Part shown: one piece after another, positions 1 through 6,893 of the stretch
How positions within the stretch are numbered: the stretch's first letter is position 1
Layout: every line of letters begins with the position of its first letter
Assembly: GCA_049688595.1 (NCBI GenBank)
Contig: JBAVLA010000073.1
Coordinates: 1 to 7,966 of the forward strand
Direction: 5' to 3'
Source of the DNA: Prado023 sp049688595
GTDB taxonomy: Bacteria; Actinomycetota; Actinomycetes; S36-B12; CAIYMF01
Length of the DNA stretch: 7,966 nt
Notes under the pieces: model-generated
Told to the model about the DNA's origin: nothing
Database searches by the model: none
The model's input: only the letters and a program-made list of their open reading frames with translations
Program-made: the position numbers and the translations under genes

Positions 1-1
1 C

Positions 2-172
2 GGTGGGGTCCTGGCTTGCCACGACTGCCGGACGCAACTCCTCGTTGGACGCCACCCACACGACTACGTCCGCGCGTGGACCCGGCGAAGCGTGGATCTC
101 GATGACCTGCAAGCTTGGCTGCTCCGATCCCTGCTGGGTCACTCGGCCGGCGCCCGCTGCGAGCCATGGTAG
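2..172 (+). CDS. C-terminal end of an unidentified gene, truncated by the left edge
   Basis: The frame from base 2 stays open to a TAG stop at 170–172 and gives 56 residues, beginning near VLACHDCRTQLL and ending in GARCEPW. Third codon positions are mostly G or C, as expected for a real gene in this genome, and more so than in the other frames here. It is leucine- and arginine-rich, with a Cys-x-x-Cys near the start of the visible part (CHDC) and a histidine shortly before the end. The C-x-x-C plus late-His arrangement loosely recalls small actinobacterial proteins with a metal-binding cysteine pair, but the match is too weak to name a family. It converges on the minus-strand membrane protein, with about 100 bases between the two stops. 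The start lies outside the window. It could still be a chance open frame. Confidence 0.45.
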   Translation, partial: GGVLACHDCRTQLLVGRHPHDYVRAWTRRSVDLDDLQAWLLRSLLGHSAGARCEPW

Positions 173-273
173 GCGGGTGGACTGGTCCAACTCCAAGCGC
201 GACGGATCTCACGACAGGTGCCCGCAGAACGGTATCGGAGCCCTTCGCCTGGATGTGCCCGCCAGCGATCTGG
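173..273. other. Convergent intergenic spacer
   Basis: This is the 101-base gap between the stop of the left-edge plus-strand frame and the stop of the minus-strand membrane protein. I looked for a shared bidirectional terminator and found only a very short palindrome (TGGAC–TG–GTCCA, at about 179–190) and no T-run. No supportable RNA gene or regulatory site is visible. Confidence 0.4.
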
Positions 274-1188
274 TCAGGACGCGGTGAGTTCGATCCGCAC
301 TCCACCGGCGTCCTTGATCAGGATCAGACGCGGAGCCCGGTCCCAGTCGTCAGGAAGGAGGAAGTAGGTCCCGGCCACGCGGTCGAGCAGGCGCATGTCG
401 CTGTAGCGATACGTGTAGTCGCGGCCCTCGACTCCATCCAGCCGGGTCTGGCTGACGCCTTCGAGGGCCAGGGAATCGGTCGAGTAGACGACGACCCCGG
501 GCCTTGCCCGGTAGCCGTCTGCAACGCGGATCGCCAGGTCCTGACCGCGGTACAGCGCGTAGTTGCCGACGGCCCAGAACAGGCTCAGTGCCGTCACCGA
601 GAGCAGGAACCCCGCCGCGACCGGCTTGGCCCATGCCGCTGCCGGGACCTGACCGAATGGTCCGGCGTCGGCGGCTCCCCCCGCTCGACCGCGAAGCCAT
701 CCGCCATAGGCCGCCAGCAGGGTCCCGACGCCCAGCGCGAGAGGTCCGGCCAGGTCCAGGAACCTGGAGCGGCCCAGCAGGTCTGCGCTGTAGAGCAGGC
801 CGAAACCCAGGACGGCGACGCCAACCGCGAGGAGCGCCACGCCGACGCGCCGGAGGACGGGGTCTCCGCCACCTGCGCCGCCCCGGGCACGAGCCGCCTC
901 CCCGAGACGCTGGCTGATCCTCAGGTGCAGCAGCAGCGCCACCAGCCCCAGCCCGGCCAGGATGATCAACGGGAAGTAGAGGCTGTCCACGCTGCGAAGC
1001 AGGTAGTCCTGCGTCGTGTAGCCGAACACGCTGGGATCGGCTCCCAGTGCGCGAGCCTGGGCGTAGGCACGCGCCCAGCCGAAGTAGTACAGGAGCGCGG
1101 TGACCAGCGTCGCCGGGGGGACGAACGCGAGCAGCGCCCTGCCCGCCTGGAAGGCGGCGGGCGGGGCGTTCGGCAGCTCGCCGCTCAC
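274..1188 (-). CDS. Uncharacterised five-helix membrane protein, coupled to the upstream lipoprotein
   Basis: The product is 304 residues with five predicted membrane segments at about 17–38, 70–89, 113–135, 145–165 and 189–212. A soluble C-terminal domain of about 90 residues follows. The loops at about 90–112 and 166–188 carry most of the Arg/Lys, so the positive-inside rule puts the N-terminus inside and the C-terminal domain outside. The most distinctive stretch is the first loop (YYFGWARAYAQ, then FGYTTQDYLLRSVDSLYFP). I recall similar unnamed membrane proteins in other actinobacteria, but no characterised function. The GTG start at 1188 shares bases with the lipoprotein TGA stop (GTGA overlap) and has GGAG at 1194–1197, five bases upstream, so the two genes are probably translationally coupled. 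The frame is open much further upstream, to about 1785, but that part is only the other reading of the lipoprotein gene and its repeats. No enzymatic motif is visible, and the function is unknown. Confidence 0.8.
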   Translation of the reverse strand: MSGELPNAPPAAFQAGRALLAFVPPATLVTALLYYFGWARAYAQARALGADPSVFGYTTQDYLLRSVDSLYFPLIILAGLGLVALLLHLRISQRLGEAARARGGAGGGDPVLRRVGVALLAVGVAVLGFGLLYSADLLGRSRFLDLAGPLALGVGTLLAAYGGWLRGRAGGAADAGPFGQVPAAAWAKPVAAGFLLSVTALSLFWAVGNYALYRGQDLAIRVADGYRARPGVVVYSTDSLALEGVSQTRLDGVEGRDYTYRYSDMRLLDRVAGTYFLLPDDWDRAPRLILIKDAGGVRIELTAS

Positions 1189-2246
1189 TCGGACTCCGTT
1201 GCCGCGGACTCCGAGGACCCCGACTCCGAGGACCCCGACTCCGAGGACCCCGACTCCGACGACCCCGACTCCGACGACCCCGACTCCGAAGCCTCGGATG
1301 ACGCCGGGCAGGATCCCTGGCCGACGTCGGGTACCGCCACGTCCGCACTCACCTCGTACCCGGGCCCGGCCACCTGGACTTCGAGCACCTCGCCTGCTGG
1401 CGCGCAGAATCCCTCCGGGAGGATCACCGAGACCCGGCCGGTGAGCACCTGGTCGTCCTCCGGGGAGGCTCCCTCGAACTGCGACTCCACCCGCTCGCCC
1501 GCCACGCGAACCTCTGTGGGCTCGATCAGGTAGTCCCCCGCCACCGCGATCGAGGTCAGCTCCGTCATCGCCGCCTCGTTGACAGCAACAGGGCAGGCGG
1601 TGCCCTGCCTGGGCCTCCCGCGGACCAGCACAGCCCCCGGATCGGCCTCGTGCGCACCCACCGCCGATGCCAGGAGGTCCCGGGCGGCGATCAACAGGCA
1701 CCCGGTGACTCCTGCGGAACCGTCGAGGGCGGCCTGCGCAGCCCGCCAATCCACCTCGTCGGACTCGCCCCCGAGCAGGCGGCACACCTCGGCCAGCGCC
1801 GCGAACATCGCCCGTTCGGCCTCAGGCAGCGAGGTGTTGCTCGCGGTGTCGTCCAGGCCCGAGCAGGTTCCCGACTGCAGGGACGCGTACCAACGGTAGG
1901 GCGCCGGAGTATCGGGCGAGGCTGGCCCTGGCGGCAGTCCGCGAAGGACGACGCGCCTCGGGGCTCCCCCGTTCCCACCCTCCTCCCGATCGGGCGGCGT
2001 CGTGGTGGCCGGCGATGGCGTCCCGGTGCCGTCGCCCGGGAGCGACCCATCGGCTTGATCGTCCTGCGAGCTGGTGGCCTCACTCGGCTGGGGGCTGGTC
2101 GCGCGACCCGTGGGTGTTCTGGTGGCCTCCGCAGGCGCGCTGGACTGCGAGTCGGCCGTGGATCGTCCGGCCGCTCCCTCCTCGGGCTGCGGCCCGCAGC
2201 CGACCGCGAGGAGGACCGCGATCAGGAGCGCGGCTGTCCGGCGCAC
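1185..2246 (-). CDS. Secreted lipoprotein with a Ser/Glu/Gly repeat tail, function unknown
   Basis: The product is 353 residues. A short positive N-terminus (RR) and hydrophobic run end in a lipobox-like LLAVGC with the lipidation cysteine at 17, so the mature protein should be anchored on the outer face of the membrane. Residues about 18–113 form a low-complexity Pro/Ser/Thr/Gly linker. Residues about 115–200 look helical (RWYASLQSG, then an AERAMFAALAEVCRLL stretch). Residues about 215–313 look beta-rich. Six cysteines besides the lipobox one (128, 155, 183, 218, 281, 313) could form three disulfides. The tail from about 318 is a run of SESGS repeats ending SAATESE. I chose the GTG at 2246 because GGGAGG at 2253–2258 sits six bases away; the adjacent GTG at 2249 is only three bases from it. 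The TGA stop overlaps the start of the membrane protein gene, which suggests a two-gene operon and perhaps a complex. I do not recognise a named domain, so substrate binding or adhesion would be guesses. Confidence 0.85.
   Translation of the reverse strand: MRRTAALLIAVLLAVGCGPQPEEGAAGRSTADSQSSAPAEATRTPTGRATSPQPSEATSSQDDQADGSLPGDGTGTPSPATTTPPDREEGGNGGAPRRVVLRGLPPGPASPDTPAPYRWYASLQSGTCSGLDDTASNTSLPEAERAMFAALAEVCRLLGGESDEVDWRAAQAALDGSAGVTGCLLIAARDLLASAVGAHEADPGAVLVRGRPRQGTACPVAVNEAAMTELTSIAVAGDYLIEPTEVRVAGERVESQFEGASPEDDQVLTGRVSVILPEGFCAPAGEVLEVQVAGPGYEVSADVAVPDVGQGSCPASSEASESGSSESGSSESGSSESGSSESGSSESAATESE
1192..1290. repeat. 15-bp tandem repeat in the lipoprotein 3' end
   Basis: On the plus strand the unit is GACTCCGAGGACCCC, with a G-to-C variant at the ninth base in some copies. 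Clear copies start at 1207, 1222, 1237, 1252 and 1267, with a partial copy at 1282–1290 and a degenerate copy at 1192–1206. Read on the minus strand in the lipoprotein frame, each unit encodes five residues (SESGS). The period is a multiple of three, so gain or loss of units keeps the frame. The array ends immediately before the start of the downstream membrane protein gene. Confidence 0.9.
1194..1197 (-). promoter_or_regulatory. Ribosome binding site deciding the membrane protein start
   Basis: GGAG on the minus strand lies five bases before the GTG at 1188, inside the last codons of the lipoprotein gene. It fixes the start of the membrane protein at the GTGA overlap despite the long open frame upstream. 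The GGAGTC around it is also part of the tandem repeat unit, so this site may be a diverged repeat copy. Confidence 0.6.
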
Positions 2247-2252
2247 CACCCA

Positions 2253-2258
2253 CCTCCC
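2253..2258 (-). promoter_or_regulatory. Strong Shine-Dalgarno of the lipoprotein gene
   Basis: GGGAGG on the minus strand is followed by two consecutive GTG codons at 2249 and 2246. The spacings are three and six bases respectively, which favours initiation at 2246. The choice changes the signal peptide by only one residue. Confidence 0.6.
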
Positions 2259-2349
2259 GGCTCGCCCAGCGATCCCGGGTCGTGGCTGGGGCCAGCATCC
2301 TGTTCGCCCTGCCGGCGGCCCTGCACCACCCGAGCCCGCGGATTAGGTG

Positions 2350-2379
2350 AGCCTACGCTCAGATTCCGCACCCGCACAA
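2350..2379 (-). promoter_or_regulatory. Putative promoter of the lipoprotein–membrane protein unit
   Basis: On the minus strand, TTGTGC at 2379–2374 is followed after 18 bases by TAGGCT at 2355–2350. This resembles the –35/–10 pattern of actinobacterial housekeeping sigma factors, and the –10 box is the better match. It would give a leader of roughly 95 bases before the GTG start. It lies in the 150-base gap after glnE, which supports separate transcription of the lipoprotein unit. No convincing terminator for glnE is visible between the glnE stop and this site. Confidence 0.35.
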
Positions 2380-2402
2380 GGGCGCTCGCGCGGCCCGGCC
2401 AC

Positions 2403-5348
2403 CTACTGGCCGTAGAACAGCCGCTCCGCCACGACTCGTGCGCGCCGCGTCGTCCGTCGGTAGTCCTCGATGAGCGCCCCGGACTCCCCCGGGGCGTACC
2501 CGAGGATCCGCCCGACCGCACCCAGCTCCGCCACGTCGGTTGGGACCATGTCCGTGGCCCGACCCCGGACGAGCATCACGACGTTGCGGATGCGCGTGGC
2601 CATGCGCCAGGCGTCGGAGAGCACCTCAGCATCGCGCGCCTCCAGCAGTGCCGTCCGGCGGGCGGCCTCCAGGGCGGGGATCGTGCGCGTCGTGCGCAGT
2701 TCGGGAACCCTGTGGGCGTTCTGCAGCTGGATGAGCTGGATCACCCACTCGACGTCGGAGAGCCCGCCGCGACCCAGCTTGGTGTGCAGGGTTGGATCAG
2801 CGCCGCGCGGCAGCCGCTCGGACTCCATTCGCGCCTTCAGCCGCCGGATCTCGCGCAGCTGGTCGGCACCCACGCCCGCCCGCGGCCACCGGATCGGGTC
2901 GATCACGGCGCGAGCCTGCTGCCAGACGCCCTCGTCACCGGCCACCATCTCGGCCCGCAGGAGTGCCTGCGCCTCCCAGAACGAGCGCCAGCGCTCGTAG
3001 TAGGCACCGTACGACGCCACCGTCCGCACGAGGGGGCCCTGGCGACCCTCCGGACGCAGGTCGGCGTCCAGGGCCAGCGGCGGGTCGGTCGACGGCGCGT
3101 TCAGCAGCGCCCGCAGCTCGTTGGCCACCTGGGTCGCGGCCATGCCAGCTTCGCGCTCATCGACCCCGGGAAGCGGGTCGTGCACGAAGACCACGTCCGC
3201 GTCGCTGCCGTACCCGATCTCCCCGCCGCCGTACCGGCCCATGCCGATGACGAGCATCCGGGTCGGCAGGGCGGCGCCCCGGGACGCCTCCACGGAGGCG
3301 ATCGCGGCTTCCAGGGCTCCGCCGATCGTCGCATCAGCCACGTCGGTCAGTGCGCTGCCCACGTCATCGACCGTGAGGTCCCCGAGGATATCCGTGGCAG
3401 CGATCCGGAACAGCTCGCGGCGGCGCAGTCCGCGCACGGCGGCCACCGCAGCCACGGCCGAGTCGTAGCGCCGCGCCGTCGCGACGAACTCCGCGGACAG
3501 CGGCCCGGACTGGCGGGGCCGCAGTTGCAGCGGATCGGCGAGCAGGGCCACGCCGTCCGGGGCCCGCAGCAGCAGCTCAGAGGCGTACCTGCTGCTGGCC
3601 AGCACCCGGGCCAGGCGCTCCGCGCACGCCGACTCATCACGCAGGAGACGCAGGTACCACGGCGTCGCACCCAGGGCGTCGCTGACGCGACGGAACCCCA
3701 GCAGCCCGGCATCGGGGTCAGGCGCGTCGGCGAACCATCCGAGCATCACCGGCAGCAGGGTCCGCTGGATGGCGGCCCGCCTGCTCACTCCCGCGGTGAG
3801 TGCCTCGATGTGGTTCAGCGCACCGGCGGGGTCGCGGAAGCCGAGCGCATCGAGCCTCTCCCGGGCGGCCTGCGGCGTGAGCCGGGCCATTCCGGAGTCC
3901 AGTCGGGCCACGGCGTCCAGGAGCGGCCGATAGAAGAGCCGCTCGTGGATGCGGCGCACCTCGTTGGCCCGGCGCTGCCAGGCATCGGCCAGCTCGCGAA
4001 CGGGGTCGAGCACGAATCCCATCGCCCTCCCCAGCCGACGAAGCTCCTCGTCGCCGCGGGGCACGACGTGCGATCGGACCATCCTGTGCATCTGGATCCG
4101 ATGCTCGAGCGTACGCAGGAACCGATACGCGGCCGCCAGGGACCCGGCGTCCTCGCGCCCCACGTAACCCCAGGTCGCCAGGGCGTCCAGTGCCGTCAGC
4201 GTGTTGGGGCTGCGCAGCATCACGTCGCTGCGCCCATGGACCAGCTGCAGGAGCTGCACGCTGAACTCGACGTCGCGAAGCCCGCCCCGGCCCAGCTTCA
4301 ACTGCCGGTCGGCATCCTTGGCGGGCACGTTTCGCTCCACGCGCTTGCGCATCTGCTGCACGTCCGAGACGAATCCCTCGCGGTCGGCCGCCGACCAGAC
4401 GAACGGCAGCATCGCGTCGACGTACCTGGCCCCCAGCTCGGCATCCCCGGCCACGGCGCGCGCCTTGAGCAGCGCCTGGAACTCCCAGGTCTTAGCCCAG
4501 CGCTCGTAGTACCCGACGTGGCTGCGCAGCGTGCGGACGAGGGCCCCGGCACGGCCCTCCGGACGCAGGCCCGCGTCCACCTCCCAGATGCTCCCCTCCC
4601 CGGTGGACGCGCTGCACAGCCTCATCACGGCCGCGGCCAACGTGGTGGCGGTCCGCAGGGCCTCGGCCTCGTCGGCGCCCTCCTCCGGCTCGGCCACGAA
4701 GATGACGTCCACGTCGCTGATGTAGTTCAGCTCCCGGCCGCCGCACTTGCCCATCCCGATGATCGCCAGCCGAGCGGGCGCAGCCCCATCCGGCAGCGCC
4801 TCCCGCGCTGCCACCAGCGCCCCGCACAGCACGGCGTCGGCCAGGTCGGACAGCCGCGCCGCAGTTGCCTCGAAGGACGCCCCACCTGCGACATCGGCGA
4901 TGGCGATGCGCAGCAGCGCCGCGCGGTAGGCGACCCGAAGCGCGTCAGCTGCGCCCTCCCCGGCTCCGCGGGCGGCCGCTTCGAGGGTTCCGCGCAGCAC
5001 CTGCGCACCCGGTGGTGAGCCCTCCTCGAACAGGATGCCCACGTGCTCGGGGTGGCGGACGAGGTGCTCGGCGAGGGCGAGCGAGACCCCGGTGACCTGG
5101 GCGAACCGGTGCCAGGCGCGCGGGTCGCCAGCCACGCGGGCGATTGAATCCGGCTGGCTTTCCTGCAGCTGCAGGGCGGTCTGCAGCACCTGACCCGGAG
5201 CTGCGGCCTCGCCGACCGCATCGATCAGGGCCTCGGACCACCACGGGACCGCCGCGAGGGCCGCTGCGGTCCTGCGCGCGTCCGGCACGCCCTGCCTGGC
5301 CAGGCGCGCGGCAGGCGTGTCTGCGCGGCCCAAGACTGGTTCAGTCAC
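2403..5348 (-). CDS. glnE: Bifunctional glutamine synthetase adenylyltransferase / adenylyl-removing enzyme
   Basis: GlnE attaches AMP to a tyrosine of glutamine synthetase when nitrogen is plentiful and removes it by phosphorolysis when nitrogen is scarce. The 981 residues show the family's duplicated layout. The N-terminal (de-adenylylating) nucleotidyltransferase domain has GGRELNYISDVDVIF at about 203–217, with metal-binding aspartates in SDVD, and a KLGRGGLRDVE motif at about 351–361. The C-terminal (adenylylating) domain has GYGSDADVVFV at about 712–722, DADLRPEGRQGPL at about 761–773, and a second KLGRGGLSDVE at about 857–867. Both active-site Asp pairs are intact, so both activities are expected. 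The GTG at 5348 is preferred because AGGTGG lies nine bases upstream and the length then fits the family. The open frame continues to 5564, but its first 72 residues overlap glnA and are low-complexity. It sits 13 bases after the glnA stop, which implies co-transcription. Confidence 0.96.
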   Translation of the reverse strand: MTEPVLGRADTPAARLARQGVPDARRTAAALAAVPWWSEALIDAVGEAAAPGQVLQTALQLQESQPDSIARVAGDPRAWHRFAQVTGVSLALAEHLVRHPEHVGILFEEGSPPGAQVLRGTLEAAARGAGEGAADALRVAYRAALLRIAIADVAGGASFEATAARLSDLADAVLCGALVAAREALPDGAAPARLAIIGMGKCGGRELNYISDVDVIFVAEPEEGADEAEALRTATTLAAAVMRLCSASTGEGSIWEVDAGLRPEGRAGALVRTLRSHVGYYERWAKTWEFQALLKARAVAGDAELGARYVDAMLPFVWSAADREGFVSDVQQMRKRVERNVPAKDADRQLKLGRGGLRDVEFSVQLLQLVHGRSDVMLRSPNTLTALDALATWGYVGREDAGSLAAAYRFLRTLEHRIQMHRMVRSHVVPRGDEELRRLGRAMGFVLDPVRELADAWQRRANEVRRIHERLFYRPLLDAVARLDSGMARLTPQAARERLDALGFRDPAGALNHIEALTAGVSRRAAIQRTLLPVMLGWFADAPDPDAGLLGFRRVSDALGATPWYLRLLRDESACAERLARVLASSRYASELLLRAPDGVALLADPLQLRPRQSGPLSAEFVATARRYDSAVAAVAAVRGLRRRELFRIAATDILGDLTVDDVGSALTDVADATIGGALEAAIASVEASRGAALPTRMLVIGMGRYGGGEIGYGSDADVVFVHDPLPGVDEREAGMAATQVANELRALLNAPSTDPPLALDADLRPEGRQGPLVRTVASYGAYYERWRSFWEAQALLRAEMVAGDEGVWQQARAVIDPIRWPRAGVGADQLREIRRLKARMESERLPRGADPTLHTKLGRGGLSDVEWVIQLIQLQNAHRVPELRTTRTIPALEAARRTALLEARDAEVLSDAWRMATRIRNVVMLVRGRATDMVPTDVAELGAVGRILGYAPGESGALIEDYRRTTRRARVVAERLFYGQ

Positions 5349-5357
5349 GATCGACAA

Positions 5358-5363
5358 CCACCT
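5358..5363 (-). promoter_or_regulatory. Shine-Dalgarno of glnE overlapping the glnA stop codon
   Basis: AGGTGG on the minus strand uses the last two bases of the glnA TAG stop and lies nine bases before the glnE GTG at 5348. Ribosomes finishing glnA would cover this site, so glnE translation is probably coupled to glnA. It also rules against the longer glnE start at 5564. Confidence 0.55.
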
Positions 5364-6717
5364 AGAGCAGTGGGAGGTATCGGTCGAGCTCGAAGGCCGT
5401 GACCTGACGGCGGTACTCGTCCCACTCTGCCCGCTTGTTGCGCAGGAAGAAGTCGAAGACGTGCTCGCCAAGGGCCTCGGCCACGAGCTCGCTGCGTTCC
5501 ATCGCCTCGATCGCATCATCCAGGCTGCCCGGCAGCGGCGCGATGCCCATCGCCCGGCGCTCACCGTTGCTCAGGGCCCACACGTTGTCGTCGGCACCTG
5601 GCGGGAGCTCGTAGCCCTCCGTGATGCCCTTCAGCCCGGCCGCCAGGAGGACTGCGTAGGCCAGGTACGGGTTCGCTGCGCTGTCCAGGGCGCGGTACTC
5701 GATGCGCGTGGAGTTGCCCTTCTCCGGTTTGTACATGGGCACGCGCAGCAGGGCGCTGCGGTTGTTGTGGCCCCAGCACACCCAGGCCGGCGCCTCACCC
5801 CCGCCGGCGAGCCGCTTGTAGGAGTTGACCCACTGGTTGGTCACAGCGGTGCACTCGGGGGCGTGGTGGAGCAGGCCAGCCATGAACGCCTTGGCGACCT
5901 TGCTCAGCTGCATCTGAGCCCCGGGCTCGAAGAAGGCGTTCCGGTCGCCCTCGAACAACGACAGGTGCGTGTGCATCCCAGAGCCGGGATGGTCTCGGAA
6001 CGGCTTGGGCATGAACGAGGCGCTAACGCCCTGCTCGATGGCGACCTCCTTGACCACGAGCCGGAACGTCATGATGTTGTCGGCCGTGGTGAGCGCATCC
6101 GCGTAGCGAAGGTCGATCTCCTGCTGACCAGGCCCCCCCTCGTGGTGGCTGAACTCGACCGAGATCCCCATCGACTCGAGCATCTGGATGGCCTGCCGCC
6201 GGAAGTCGTATCCCGCCGGCTGCGGCGTGTGGTCGAAGTAGCCGCCCTCGTCCACGGGCACGACCGGTCGGCCGGGCCGGTGCGGCTCCTTGAACAGGAA
6301 GAACTCGATCTCTGGATGCGTGTAGAAGGTGAAGCCCAGTTTCGCGGCCCTCGTCAGCCCTCGCTTGAGCACGTACCTCGGGTCGGCGTAGGAGGGACTG
6401 CCGTCGGGCATCTTGATGTCGCAGAACATCCGTGCCACGCCCTGCGACTCCCCGCGCCAGGGCAGCACCTGGAACGTGCTGGGATCCGGCATGGCCACCA
6501 TGTCGGCCTCCTGGACGCGGGCGAACCCCTCGATCGCCGAGCCGTCGAAGCCGATGCCCTCGCCGAAGGCGCTCTCCAGCTCAGCCGGCGCGATCGCCAC
6601 CGACTTGAGGAACCCGAGCACGTCGGTGAACCAGAGCCGGACGAACCGGATGTCGCGCTCCTCGATCGTGCGGAGGACGAACTCGGTCTGCTTGTCCATG
6701 GGCACATACTGCCGCAT
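5362..6717 (-). CDS. glnA: Type I glutamine synthetase, GlnA2-like
   Basis: Glutamine synthetases join ammonia to glutamate using ATP; the family forms cytosolic dodecamers. In 451 residues the protein shows GFDGSAIEGF at 56–65 (Asp58, the ammonium-site position), HPEIEFF at 134–140 (metal-binding Glu), a GQQEIDLR segment at about 197–204, the KPF…GSGMHTHLS nucleotide/glutamate signature at about 238–253, GGEAP at about 306–310 (Glu308, the active-site flap Glu position), NNRSALLRVP at about 318–327 and RIEYR at about 338–342. All the expected catalytic positions appear intact. The sequence follows the GlnA2 type found beside glnE in actinobacteria. Some Streptomyces paralogues of this group act on polyamines, so glutamine as the product is likely but unproven. 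I chose the ATG at 6717 because AGGGGA lies five bases upstream. The ATG at 6699 (MDKQTEF, 445 residues) matches the usual GlnA2 N-terminus and length, but has no ribosome binding site at a suitable distance. Confidence 0.95.
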   Translation of the reverse strand: MRQYVPMDKQTEFVLRTIEERDIRFVRLWFTDVLGFLKSVAIAPAELESAFGEGIGFDGSAIEGFARVQEADMVAMPDPSTFQVLPWRGESQGVARMFCDIKMPDGSPSYADPRYVLKRGLTRAAKLGFTFYTHPEIEFFLFKEPHRPGRPVVPVDEGGYFDHTPQPAGYDFRRQAIQMLESMGISVEFSHHEGGPGQQEIDLRYADALTTADNIMTFRLVVKEVAIEQGVSASFMPKPFRDHPGSGMHTHLSLFEGDRNAFFEPGAQMQLSKVAKAFMAGLLHHAPECTAVTNQWVNSYKRLAGGGEAPAWVCWGHNNRSALLRVPMYKPEKGNSTRIEYRALDSAANPYLAYAVLLAAGLKGITEGYELPPGADDNVWALSNGERRAMGIAPLPGSLDDAIEAMERSELVAEALGEHVFDFFLRNKRAEWDEYRRQVTAFELDRYLPLL

Positions 6718-6893
6718 CCGGGTCCCCTGCGACCGCGGTCGGACTCCAGACTCAGGGCCGCGATCCGGACCAGGGCCATCCCAGTGCCCCGCCTCGCGAA
6801 TTCGGTGGGTTGTGGTCACAAGAGCGACCACAACCCACCGAATTCCTGCGGGCGAGCGAACCCGTCAGGCGGCACCTTCGGACACGGACGCGG
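6718..6893. other. Intergenic region before glnA
   Basis: This 176-base gap holds the glnA Shine-Dalgarno (AGGGGA at 6723–6728) and the perfect inverted repeat at 6798–6845. I could not find a convincing –35/–10 pair for glnA. It contains no open frame with coding character, and I see no tRNA-like fold. Confidence 0.6.
6798..6845. repeat. Perfect 20-bp inverted repeat with 8-base loop between the AbiEi-like gene and glnA
   Basis: The left arm at 6798–6817 (GAATTCGGTGGGTTGTGGTC) and the right arm at 6826–6845 are exact reverse complements, separated by eight bases (6818–6825). Each arm ends outward in an EcoRI-type GAATTC. The stem lies 48 bases after the stop of the AbiEi/DUF559-like gene and about 80 bases before the glnA start, both on the minus strand. 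The position suits a transcription terminator for the upstream gene. There is no T-run after the stem on either strand, but many actinobacterial terminators lack one. A regulator-binding palindrome or a structured glnA leader are the alternatives. Confidence 0.8.

Noticed and set aside
1207..1290. The tandem repeat as a CRISPR array
   Set aside because: Units are directly adjacent with no spacers and encode a regular peptide repeat in the lipoprotein frame.
115..1533. A 472-codon plus-strand open frame over the membrane protein and repeat
   Set aside because: It has low-complexity Gln/Arg/Asp composition and a DSEDP run that is simply the repeat read on the other strand. The minus-strand genes have signal peptide, membrane helices and ribosome sites.
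1189..1785. N-terminal extension of the membrane protein up to 1785
   Set aside because: The extra residues are Gly/Arg-rich and then a GVGVLGV run that is an out-of-frame reading of the lipoprotein repeats. The GTG at 1188 has a good ribosome site.
1650..5018. A very long plus-strand open frame (1122 codons) opposite glnE
   Set aside because: It lies antisense to a full, motif-rich glnE. Its translation is rich in His, Arg, Pro and Gln with no recognisable domain. Long antisense frames are expected where third codon positions are nearly always G or C.
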